This document shows positions 57,378 to 64,000 of a DNA stretch of 64,000 bases, one piece after another. This stretch comes from an uncultured Subdoligranulum sp. (lineage in GTDB: Bacteria > Bacillota > Clostridia > Oscillospirales > Ruminococcaceae). The notes beneath the pieces are model-generated. The model did no database searches, was not told where the DNA came from, and saw only the letters and a program-made list of their open reading frames with translations. The stretch is from positions 25,327 to 89,326 of the forward strand of contig CALZZE010000011.1 of NCBI GenBank assembly GCA_945830575.1, written 5' to 3'. The position numbers and the translations under genes were made by a program. Numbering within the stretch: the stretch's first letter is position 1; each line of letters begins with the position of its first letter.

Positions 57378-57950
57378 ATGGGGCTTGCGCTGATCGTTTC
57401 AGCAGGGGCCAACGCCAATGAATATCTTGCCCGGCACATCGCGGAGCTGGGCTACACGCGGCCCGTCATCGTGGCCAGCGGCGGCGAGGCGCGCCGCCAG
57501 ATGGATGCGCGGGATTTTGAGGTCATCGTCATCAACACGCCGCTGCCCGATGAATTCGGCCACGAGCTGGGCACCGATGCGGTGCAAAAGACCCGTGCCG
57601 GGGTCATTCTGCTGGCCAAGACCGGCACCGCCGACCAGATCGCGCCCAAATTGCAGGAGTACGGCGTGCTGGTGGTGGGCAAGCCCTTCACCGCCGTCCA
57701 GTTCCGGCAGTGCGTGCAGATCGCCGCCAGCTGTTACCGGCGGCTGGATCTGCTGCGGGTGGAAAATGACCGCCTGCGGGACAAGCTGGCCCAGCAGCGG
57801 CTGGTGGAGCGGGCCAAATGCATGCTCATTGAGCATCGCCGCCTCACCGAGGCAGACGCCCACCGCCTCATCGAAAAGCGCGCCATGGACACCCGCCGCT
57901 CCCGGGCCGAGGTGTCGCAGGAGCTTATCGAAGAAATGGAAGAAGAATAA
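57378..57950 (+). CDS. ANTAR-domain antitermination regulator
   Basis: 190 residues; ATG at 57378 with AAGGGGG upstream. Residues 1-120 resemble a receiver domain without a clear phosphorylation site (VIVINTPLPDEFGHEL holds an Asp in a non-standard context). A coiled coil (RVENDRLRDKLAQQRLVERA) leads into the ANTAR helices KCMLIEHRRLTEADAHRLIEK with RSRAEVSQELI. Such proteins bind paired RNA hairpins and prevent termination. Placement after two glutamine synthetases implies control of nitrogen genes, as in NasT/EutV-type systems. Confidence 0.9.
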   Translation: MGLALIVSAGANANEYLARHIAELGYTRPVIVASGGEARRQMDARDFEVIVINTPLPDEFGHELGTDAVQKTRAGVILLAKTGTADQIAPKLQEYGVLVVGKPFTAVQFRQCVQIAASCYRRLDLLRVENDRLRDKLAQQRLVERAKCMLIEHRRLTEADAHRLIEKRAMDTRRSRAEVSQELIEEMEEE

Positions 57951-57955
57951 AACGA

Positions 57956-57983
57956 AGCGCCGGCCCCCTGCGGGACCGGCGCT
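57956..57983. terminator. Terminator between convergent genes
   Basis: AGCGCCGG...CCGGCGCT stem with an inner CCC/GGG, between the ANTAR gene and the hexapeptide-repeat gene; followed by CTTCATTT on plus. Confidence 0.75.
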
Positions 57984-57985
57984 CT

Positions 57986-58507
57986 TCATTTGTGCAGCGC
58001 CGCCAGACGCAGATACGCCGCGGCGTTTTCCCGGATGCTCTGTGCCTGTTCCGCGCTCACCGGGCGCACCACCCGGCCGGGCACTCCCACCACCAGACTG
58101 CCCGGCGGCACCACGGTGTTTTCCGGCACCAGCGCCCCGGCGGCAATGAGGCTGCCCGCGCCGATGTCCGCCCCGTTCATCACGGTGGCGTGCATCCCGA
58201 TGAGGCAGTGCGCCCCGATGCGGCACCCGTGCACCACCGCGCCGTGGCCGATGCTCACCCCGGGGCCGATGACCACATCCAGCCCCGGCCCGGTATGCAC
58301 CACCGCGCCGTCCTGTACGTTGCTGCCGGCGCCCACCGTGATGCGCCCGGTGTCCGCCCGCAGCACCGCGCCGTACCACACGCTGGCGTCCCGTTCCAGC
58401 CGCACCGCCCCCGCCAGTACGCTGCCCGGCGCCACAAACGCCGCGCCTTCGTCCTCCGGAACGGCCGTTCCAATGCGCCGCAGCAGCGGCGGATTCTCTG
58501 TGTTCAT
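57986..58507 (-). CDS. Gamma-carbonic-anhydrase-like hexapeptide-repeat protein
   Basis: 173 residues; the ATG at 58507 has the better spacing to AGGAGG than the ATG at 58513. Left-handed beta-helix hexapeptides fill it (VLAGAVRLERDASVWYGAVL, NVQDGAVVH). Metal-site histidines are in VVHTG, SIGHGAVVHGC and the following GMHAT. This is the YrdA/PaaY-type gamma-class; activity as a carbonic anhydrase is not assured. Transcribed towards the ANTAR gene. Confidence 0.88.
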   Translation of the reverse strand: MNTENPPLLRRIGTAVPEDEGAAFVAPGSVLAGAVRLERDASVWYGAVLRADTGRITVGAGSNVQDGAVVHTGPGLDVVIGPGVSIGHGAVVHGCRIGAHCLIGMHATVMNGADIGAGSLIAAGALVPENTVVPPGSLVVGVPGRVVRPVSAEQAQSIRENAAAYLRLAALHK

Positions 58508-58639
58508 TGCCATCGCCTCCTGTAATTCTATTATACTCCATTTGACCGCGGCTGCCAACGATCGTCGGGATTTTCCCGAAAAACCGCTGTAGTCCAGCGA
58601 TTCGACTAAAAAAATTGCGGATTTTCAGCGCAATTTTGG

Positions 58640-58668
58640 TTGACTGAACTGCCGGAATATGGTATCAT
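58640..58668 (+). promoter_or_regulatory. Promoter of ptsH
   Basis: TTGACT and TATCAT with a 17-bp spacer, about 50 bp before the HPr start. Confidence 0.8.
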
Positions 58669-58682
58669 ACCAGTATAAAATT

Positions 58683-58703
58683 AAGCGGGAGAGTCCCGCT
58701 TTT
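58683..58703 (+). promoter_or_regulatory. Leader hairpin of ptsH
   Basis: AAGCGGGA/TCCCGCTT stem with a GAG loop, followed by TT then the ribosome-binding site (CGGGAGG). It begins about 8 nt after the expected transcription start and could attenuate or stabilise the mRNA. Confidence 0.45.
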
Positions 58704-58718
58704 CGGGAGGAAATACCT

Positions 58719-58976
58719 ATGAAACAGTTTGAGTATACCGTTACCGAGCCTGTGGGCATCCATGCCCGTCCGGCCGGCCTTCTCACCAAGGAAGCCAAAA
58801 AGTACAAGAGCACCATCACGCTGACCAAGGACGGCAAGAGCGTCAACGTGCTGAAGCTCATGGCCCTGATGGGTCTGGGCGTCAAGTGCGGCGACACCGT
58901 CTCCGTCACCGTGGAGGGAGAGGATGAGGAAACCGCCGCTCCCGCCATGGAAGCCTTCTTCAAAGCGAATCTGTAA
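58719..58976 (+). CDS. ptsH: Phosphocarrier protein HPr, lacking Ser46
   Basis: 85 residues. The phosphorylated His15 is in VGIHARPAG, as in all HPr proteins. The regulatory site differs: where most Firmicutes have Ser46 (K-S-I-M), this protein reads SVNVLKLMALMGLG, with Lys46. HPr kinase could therefore not phosphorylate it there, and HPr(Ser-P)-CcpA catabolite repression would not work through this protein. It receives phosphate from enzyme I (59220) in sugar uptake. A strong hairpin and a mobile repeat separate it from ptsI. Confidence 0.94.
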   Translation: MKQFEYTVTEPVGIHARPAGLLTKEAKKYKSTITLTKDGKSVNVLKLMALMGLGVKCGDTVSVTVEGEDEETAAPAMEAFFKANL

Positions 58977-58989
58977 GCAAACCGCCTGC

Positions 58990-59020
58990 CGCGGCCGCCG
59001 ACCCGGCGGCCGCGCTTATT
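58990..59020 (+). terminator. Strong hairpin between ptsH and ptsI
   Basis: Ten-bp stem CGCGGCCGCC/GGCGGCCGCG with a GACCC loop, then CTTATTTAT. It may terminate a share of ptsH transcripts, giving more HPr than enzyme I. Confidence 0.65.
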
Positions 59021-59023
59021 TAT

Positions 59024-59195
59024 GGCAACACGGCATAATTCTACGTGCCGATATGGCGGACGGGGCGTGCCAGCTGCTAAGCAAAAAGCGCAGAGAATAC
59101 TTTGTGTATTCTCGAGCATTTTTGCAACGCAGATGGTACGCAACGTTCGTCAGAGCGGTGCGTAAGGCGTCAGCCGTGAATTGTGCGGTGGTGCC
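59024..59195. repeat. 172-bp MITE-like repeat, copy B
   Basis: Same element as 12080-12251 and 62049-62220, exactly 172 bp, with ends GGCAACACGGCATAATTC and GAATTGTGCGGTGGTGCC. Internal hairpin GAATAC/GTATTC. It sits between ptsH and ptsI, ending 6 bp before the ptsI ribosome-binding site; mismatches to the other copies (for example CGGACGGGG for CGAGCGAGG) show it is older or diverged. Confidence 0.85.
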
Positions 59196-59219
59196 TTAAG
59201 GGAAAAGGAGAACACGTAC

Positions 59220-60899
59220 ATGATCACCATTCAGGGAAAAGGCGTTTCCACTGGTGTGGGCGTCGGGCCGCTGTACTTTTACCGCCGCGCCACCACCGAA
59301 CTCAAGCGCTATACCGTAACCGACACCGATGCGGAGTGGCATCGGTTTAAAGGCGCCCAGACTGCCGCCATCGAGCAGCTGGGCAAGCTGGCTGACAAGG
59401 CCCGCGAGGAGGCTGGCGACGAGGCCGCTATGCTGTTCGAGACCCACCAGATGATGGCCGAGGACATGGATTATGAGGAAGCCATCGAGGGCATGATCAA
59501 CGAGGGCGTCAACGCCGAGGCCGCTGTGGCCGACACGGCGGAGCAGTTCGCCGCCATGTTCTCCGCCATGGACGACAGTTACATGCAGGCCCGCGCTGCC
59601 GACGTGAAGGACGTTTCCGACCGTATCCTGAGCATCCTCAGCGGTGCGGTGCAGGGCGGCATTGATTCCGAGGTGCCGGTGCTGCTGGCCGCCGACGATC
59701 TGGCCCCCTCCGAGACCATCCAGCTGGACAAGTCCAAAATTCTGGGCTTTGTCACCTCCAAAGGCTCCGGCTCCTCCCACACCGCCATTCTGGCCCGCAT
59801 CCTGGGCATCCCGGCCATCGTGGGTCTGGGCGATTCGCTGAAACCGGAGTACGAGGGTCGCTCCGTCATTGCCGACGGCGGCACCGGCGCGGTGGTCATC
59901 GACCCGGATGATGAGACCCGCGACCGCCTGCTGAAAAAGCGGGACGAGCAGCTGCGCCTGCAGCGCCTGCTGGAGACCCTCAAGGGCCAGCCCAACATCA
60001 CCAAGGACGGCAAGAGCGTTCGTATTTTCTGCAACATCGGCGGCCCGGAGGATGTGCATGCCGTGCAGGTGAACGACGGCGGCGGCATTGGCCTGTTCCG
60101 CTCGGAGTTCCTCTATCTGAACGCCAAAACCTACCCCACCGAGCAGGAGCAGTACGAGGCATACAAGAAGGTGCTGGAGGACATGGATGGCAAGGAGGTC
60201 ATCATCCGCACCTGCGACATCGGCGCCGACAAGCAGATCGACTATTTTGAACTGCCCCACGAGGAAAACCCCGCGCTGGGCATGCGTGCGCTGCGCATCA
60301 GCCTGAGCCGCCCGGACTTCTTCCGCACCCAGCTGCGGGCGCTGTACCGCGCCTCGGCCTACGGCAAGCTGGGCATCATGTTCCCCATGGTCACCAGCGT
60401 GTGGGAGATTCGCGAGGCCAAGAAGCTGTGCGAGGAGGTCAAAGCTGACCTGCACGCCAACGGCATCCCCTACAGCGAGGATGTGCAGATCGGCGTCATG
60501 ATCGAGACCCCCGCCGCCGCCATCATGTCGGACCGTCTGGCCAAGGAAGTGGACTTCTTCAGCTGCGGTACCAACGACCTGACCCAGTACACACTGGCCT
60601 GCGACCGCCAGAACAACGACCTGGGCCGGTTCTACAACCCCCATCATCCGGCGGTGCTGCGCCTGCTCAAGATGGTCACCGACAATGCCCACAAGAACGG
60701 CATCTGGGTGGGCATCTGCGGCGAGCTTGGCGCCGATCTGGAACTGACCGAGACCTTCCTGGCCATGGGCATCGATGAGCTGTCCGTCAGCCCGCGTGCG
60801 GTGCTGCCGCTGCGCAATGCGGTGCGCATGACCGACACCCGCGAGAACGGCCCCAAGATCCTGGCCTCTCTGGAGGACGACTTCACCCCTCACGTTTAA
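59220..60899 (+). CDS. ptsI: PTS enzyme I (phosphoenolpyruvate-protein phosphotransferase)
   Basis: 559 residues from ATG at 59220 with AAAAGGAG upstream. The phospho-accepting His187 is in GSGSSHTAILAR. The PEP-binding half carries GGIGLFRSEFLY, PEP/Mg ligands in IGVMIETPAAA and SCGTNDLTQY, and Cys500 in GICGELGA. It transfers phosphate from PEP to HPr. The ribosome-binding site lies just outside the 172-bp repeat, so translation is not disturbed by the insertion. Confidence 0.96.
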   Translation: MITIQGKGVSTGVGVGPLYFYRRATTELKRYTVTDTDAEWHRFKGAQTAAIEQLGKLADKAREEAGDEAAMLFETHQMMAEDMDYEEAIEGMINEGVNAEAAVADTAEQFAAMFSAMDDSYMQARAADVKDVSDRILSILSGAVQGGIDSEVPVLLAADDLAPSETIQLDKSKILGFVTSKGSGSSHTAILARILGIPAIVGLGDSLKPEYEGRSVIADGGTGAVVIDPDDETRDRLLKKRDEQLRLQRLLETLKGQPNITKDGKSVRIFCNIGGPEDVHAVQVNDGGGIGLFRSEFLYLNAKTYPTEQEQYEAYKKVLEDMDGKEVIIRTCDIGADKQIDYFELPHEENPALGMRALRISLSRPDFFRTQLRALYRASAYGKLGIMFPMVTSVWEIREAKKLCEEVKADLHANGIPYSEDVQIGVMIETPAAAIMSDRLAKEVDFFSCGTNDLTQYTLACDRQNNDLGRFYNPHHPAVLRLLKMVTDNAHKNGIWVGICGELGADLELTETFLAMGIDELSVSPRAVLPLRNAVRMTDTRENGPKILASLEDDFTPHV

Positions 60900-60909
60900 G
60901 TACATTCAG

Positions 60910-60940
60910 AGCGCCCCCGGCAGGCCGGGGGCGCTTTCTC
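60910..60940. terminator. Terminator after ptsI
   Basis: AGCGCCCCCGG/CCGGGGGCGCT stem with a CAGG loop, then TTCTCT. It lies between convergent ptsI and the AraC-family gene. Confidence 0.85.
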
Positions 60941-61059
60941 TGCAACTTTGCACAGAACATTTGTATTTTTTTATGTTTTTTTAGGAAAATTTTACACAAT
61001 CCCTGCCGTTTCTATGGCACAGAAAAACACCTTTGTGGTATACTACCTCTATGGGGCAT

Positions 61060-61926
61060 TTACTTGACGCTCTGCACGTACTGCCGGGGCGTCTGGCCGT
61101 ACTCCGCCTTGAAGGCCCGGTAGAAGTTGGCGTAATCGCCAAAGCCGCAGTAGGTGCAGGCCTCGCTGGGGGCCACGCCGCCCACCAGCAGCTGCTTGGC
61201 AATCAGCAGCCGCTTTTGCAGAATATAGCGATGCACCGTGGTGCCCACCTGCGCGTCAAACTTGCGCAGCAGATGGTATTTGCTGATGAAAAACTTCTCC
61301 GCCAGCAGGTCCAGCGACAGCGGTTCGCTGTAATGCTCGTTGATGTAGGCCAGCACCGCGTCCACCACCCGGTCGCTGGCGCAGTCCTCCGCCGACACCC
61401 GGCCGGAGCTGCGCCCGTCGGCGGCCCGGTTCAGCTCCACCATCAGCTCCACCAGACAGCTTTTCGCCAGCAGGTCGCTGCCGTAATCCTGCCGCCCGTA
61501 CAGATTGCGCAGCCGCTCCAGCAGCTGCCGCAGCGACGCCCCCGCCGCGCCGGGCAGGCGCAGCAGATTCAGGTGCCCCGGCACCGAGGTGTCAAAGCAG
61601 CGGGTCAGGCTGGTGTGCGGGGTGGACAGCTGCTCCAGAAATCCCCGGTCGATCCACAGTACGATGCGCTCGTACTCCTCGTCCGGCTCGATGCGGGCCT
61701 GATGCAGCTCCAGCGGCGAGACCAGCATCACATCGCCGGGACGCATCCGGTAAATGTGGTTTTCCACAATGTACTCCACCCGGCCGCGCAGCAGCAGATA
61801 CACCTCGTAAAAATCGTGGTGATGCAGCTCCACCTCATTCATGTAGGCGCTGCGGTAGCGGTAGACCTCAAAATCCGGCGCGACCATGGTCTGCCGCCGG
61901 GTGTAGGGACTGTAAGACTGGGACAT
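61060..61926 (-). CDS. AraC-family regulator of the uxu genes
   Basis: 288 residues; ATG at 61926 follows AAAAGGAGG. An N-terminal cupin sensor domain (ELHHHDFYEVYLLLRGRVEYIVENH, RPGDVMLVSPLELHQ) is followed by two helix-turn-helix motifs (SLDLLAEKFFISKYHLLRKF and PSEACTYCGFGDYANFYRAFKAEYGQTP). It is divergent from uxuB, so it most likely activates hexuronate catabolism in response to a sugar acid bound by the cupin. Confidence 0.92.
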   Translation of the reverse strand: MSQSYSPYTRRQTMVAPDFEVYRYRSAYMNEVELHHHDFYEVYLLLRGRVEYIVENHIYRMRPGDVMLVSPLELHQARIEPDEEYERIVLWIDRGFLEQLSTPHTSLTRCFDTSVPGHLNLLRLPGAAGASLRQLLERLRNLYGRQDYGSDLLAKSCLVELMVELNRAADGRSSGRVSAEDCASDRVVDAVLAYINEHYSEPLSLDLLAEKFFISKYHLLRKFDAQVGTTVHRYILQKRLLIAKQLLVGGVAPSEACTYCGFGDYANFYRAFKAEYGQTPRQYVQSVK

Positions 61927-61962
61927 GGCAGCCTCCTTTTCGGGCGATGGTTCCATGGCTCC

Positions 61963-61991
61963 AGTATACCGCAATTTTTACAATTTTTCAA
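61963..61991 (-). promoter_or_regulatory. Promoter of the AraC-family gene
   Basis: TTGAAA (61991-61986) and TATACT (61968-61963) with a 17-bp spacer. Confidence 0.7.
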
Positions 61992-62004
61992 GCAATTTCA
62001 TCAC

Positions 62005-62033
62005 TTTTCTTGCAAATACAATTCCTGTATACT
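62005..62033 (+). promoter_or_regulatory. Likely activator-dependent promoter of the uxu operon
   Basis: A good -10 (TATACT, 62028-62033), but the -35 position reads TTTTCT, far from TTGACA, as expected if the divergent AraC protein is needed. A mobile repeat starts 16 bp after the -10 box. Confidence 0.5.
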
Positions 62034-62048
62034 GGTCTTGCAACCTAA

Positions 62049-62220
62049 GGCAATACCGCATAATTCTACGTGCCGATACGGCGAGCGAGGTGTACCAGCT
62101 GCTAAGCAAAAAGCACAGATAATACTTTGTGTATTGTCGAGCATTTTTGCGACGCAGATGGTGCATCGCAGCCGTCGGAGCGGTGCGTAAGGCGTCAGCC
62201 GTGAATTGTGCGGTGTTGCC
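62049..62220. repeat. 172-bp MITE-like repeat, copy C
   Basis: Third copy, 172 bp, close to copy A. Flanks are CTAA on both sides, the best evidence for a short target duplication. It makes up most of the uxuB leader RNA between the promoter at 62028 and the start at 62295, so its hairpins will be transcribed. Confidence 0.87.
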
Positions 62221-62294
62221 CTAAGGAAACCCCCTACTTTGTACACCGCGCCCCCGGGCGCTGGCATCCATAACAGCTAAAGGAGAGTATCGTT

Positions 62295-63908
62295 ATGCAG
62301 ATGAACGCAGCATCCATCGTCAACCAGAAAGCCGAATGGGAGGCCAAGGGCGTTGCCCTGCCCAAGTTCGACCACGAAGCCATGGTGAAGGCCACCAAAG
62401 AGCATCCCATCTGGGTGCATTTCGGCGGCGGCAACATTTTCCGCGGCTTTGTGGCGGCGCTCCAGCAGCGGCTGCTCAACGAGGGCCTGTCCGACAAGGG
62501 CATCATCGTGGGCGATACCTTTGACTATGACGTCATCGACAAAATCTACACCCCCTTCGACAGCCTGACCATGAACGTCACGCTGAACGCCGACGGCACC
62601 ACCAGCCGGGAGATCATCGGCTCTGTGGCCGAGGGTCTGCGCGTCAACTCCGCCGAGCCGGAGATGATGGCCCGCCTGAAGGAGATCTTCACCGACCCCG
62701 GCCTGCAGATGCTGTCCTTCACCATCACCGAGAAGGGCTACGCGCTGTACCGTCCGGACGGCAGCCTGATGCCGGTGGTGCAGGCCGACATTGACGAAGG
62801 CCCCGACCATGCCCGTCACGCCATGAGCGTGGTGGCGGCGCTGCTGTTCGAGCGGTTCAAGGCCGGACAGTATCCCATGGCGGTGGTCTCCATGGACAAC
62901 TGCTCCCACAACGGCGAGAAGCTGATGAGCAGCGTGGTCACGGTGGCCAAGGCCTGGGCGGAGAAGGGCTTTGTGGGTCAGGACTTCGTGGACTATCTGA
63001 ATGACGAGAGCAAGATCGCCTTCCCCTGGTCCATGATCGATAAGATCACCCCGCGTCCCCACAAGATGGTGGAGGAGAGCCTGGCCAAGGACGGCATCGA
63101 GAATATGGCTCCCATCATCACCTCCAAGAACACCTATATCGCGGCGTTCGTCAACGCGGAGCGTCCCCAGTATCTGGTCATCGAGGACAAGTTCCCCAAT
63201 GGCCGTCCCCCGCTGGAGAAGGCCGGCGTCTACCTCACCGATCGCGACACCGTCAACAAGACCGAGCGCATGAAGGTCACCACCTGCCTGAACCCGCTGC
63301 ACACCGCCATGAGCGTGTACGGCTGCATGCTGGGCTACGACCTCATCTGCGAGGAGATGAAGGACGCCGACATCGTGGCGCTCATCAAGCGTCTGGGCTA
63401 CGTGGAGGGCCTGCCCGTGGTGGTGAACCCCGGCATCCTCGACCCCAAGGACTTTATCGACGAAGTGGTCACCCAGCGTCTGCCCAACCCCTTCATGCCG
63501 GACGCGCCCCAGCGCATCGCCACCGATACCTCCCAGAAGGTGGGCATCCGCTTTGGTGAGACCATCAAGAGCTACATCGCGGAGGGCCGCGACCTGAACA
63601 CGCTGGTGTCGGTGCCGCTGGCGCTGGCGGGTTGGCTGCGCTACCTGCTGGCTGTGGACGATGAGGGCAAGGCCATCGAGGTCTCCTCCGACCCGCTGAA
63701 GGACGACCTGCAGGCCAAACTGGCCGGCATCGAGGTGGGCAAGCCGGAGAGCTACAACGGTCAGCTGAAGGGCATCCTGTCCAACGCCTCCATCTTCGGC
63801 GTGGACCTGACCACCACCCCGCTGGCCGACAAGATCGAGCAGTATTTCGTGGCCGAGCTGGCCGGCCCCGGCGCGGTGCGCAAGACTTTGCATGAATCGC
63901 TCGCGTAA
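62295..63908 (+). CDS. uxuB: D-mannonate oxidoreductase (fructuronate reductase)
   Basis: 537 residues with AAAGGAGAG upstream. It belongs to the long-chain mannitol dehydrogenase family: the N-terminal Rossmann region has VHFGGGNIFRGF for NAD, and the helical half carries the catalytic Lys region (SMIDKITPRP). Since uxuA starts 38 bp downstream, the mannonate/fructuronate specificity is well supported by context. It reduces fructuronate to mannonate in glucuronate breakdown. Confidence 0.9.
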   Translation: MQMNAASIVNQKAEWEAKGVALPKFDHEAMVKATKEHPIWVHFGGGNIFRGFVAALQQRLLNEGLSDKGIIVGDTFDYDVIDKIYTPFDSLTMNVTLNADGTTSREIIGSVAEGLRVNSAEPEMMARLKEIFTDPGLQMLSFTITEKGYALYRPDGSLMPVVQADIDEGPDHARHAMSVVAALLFERFKAGQYPMAVVSMDNCSHNGEKLMSSVVTVAKAWAEKGFVGQDFVDYLNDESKIAFPWSMIDKITPRPHKMVEESLAKDGIENMAPIITSKNTYIAAFVNAERPQYLVIEDKFPNGRPPLEKAGVYLTDRDTVNKTERMKVTTCLNPLHTAMSVYGCMLGYDLICEEMKDADIVALIKRLGYVEGLPVVVNPGILDPKDFIDEVVTQRLPNPFMPDAPQRIATDTSQKVGIRFGETIKSYIAEGRDLNTLVSVPLALAGWLRYLLAVDDEGKAIEVSSDPLKDDLQAKLAGIEVGKPESYNGQLKGILSNASIFGVDLTTTPLADKIEQYFVAELAGPGAVRKTLHESLA

Positions 63909-63946
63909 ATGTGAGCGTTGAAAATTAGAATCAAGGAGGAAACGAT

Positions 63947-64000
63947 ATGCCAATGAAAATGGGCTGGCGCTGGTACGGCGAGGGCAACGACCCCGTCTCT
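63947..64000 (+). CDS. uxuA: Mannonate dehydratase, 5' end only
   Basis: Eighteen codons before the window ends: MPMKMGWRWYGEGNDPVS, matching the UxuA start (WRWYGxxNDPVS). AAGGAGGAAACG gives a strong ribosome-binding site. It would convert mannonate to 2-keto-3-deoxygluconate, the step after UxuB. Confidence 0.9.
   Translation, partial: MPMKMGWRWYGEGNDPVS

Overview
The window is GC-rich (roughly 60% or more by eye), densely coding Firmicutes DNA. Gene content points to a gut Oscillospiraceae/Ruminococcaceae anaerobe of the Faecalibacterium, Gemmiger or Subdoligranulum type: type III glutamine synthetase, rubrerythrin with a PerR-like repressor, SpoIIE, PTS HPr and enzyme I, an uxu hexuronate operon, and many Gly/Ala-rich secreted proteins. 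The genus is inference. No rRNA, CRISPR array, transposase or integrase is visible.

Layout. 1-10117: the 3' part of a giant GLUG-repeat surface protein followed by three prepilin-like genes. 10220-12080: a BTAD/SARP-type regulator and an unknown protein. 12080-12399: a 172-bp MITE-like repeat and tRNA-Ser(CGA). 12469-27981: an accessory block, the most interesting part of the window. 28116-37887: an orphan type IV prepilin, a sulfite/nitrite reductase-like protein, a CYTH protein, two divergent multi-membrane-spanning paralogues and a polar amino-acid ABC transporter. 37944-48689: STAS protein, MreC-like and PBP2-like cell-wall proteins, HAD phosphatase, rubrerythrin/PerR pair, a membrane protein, an aminotransferase and a two-component system. 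48834-53561: Fe-S aldo/keto reductase, MerR/TipA regulator, SpoIIE. 53735-57950: two glutamine synthetases (types III and I) and an ANTAR antiterminator. 57986-60899: gamma-carbonic-anhydrase-like protein, HPr and enzyme I. 61060-64000: AraC regulator divergent from uxuB and uxuA.

The candidate new system lies at 12469-27981. Four copies of one promoter element (14252-14343, 16315-16370, 18406-18497, 26356-26447) connect genes of different kinds. Each complete copy is an inverted repeat with TGCAAAA and TTTTGCA cores. On each outward side a -10 box lies exactly 13 bp beyond the core, so each complete element is exactly 92 bp and fires in both directions. The genes driven are a Nif11-leader precursor peptide with three Cys-X-Cys motifs and its radical SAM/SPASM partner; short proteins with the same kind of double-glycine leader fused to zinc-ribbon or Tudor-knot-like domains; a ferredoxin; an atypical response regulator; a guanine deaminase; two lipoproteins; and an 1876-residue surface protein. 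I infer a co-regulated, exported, RiPP-like regulon. No peptidase-containing exporter lies in the window, so export must be encoded elsewhere.

Other notable points: three exactly 172-bp MITE-like copies, one overlapping a stop codon, one between ptsH and ptsI, and one in the uxuB leader; an HPr with Lys at the usual Ser46 regulatory site; and structured leaders before the type III glutamine synthetase and the aldo/keto reductase.
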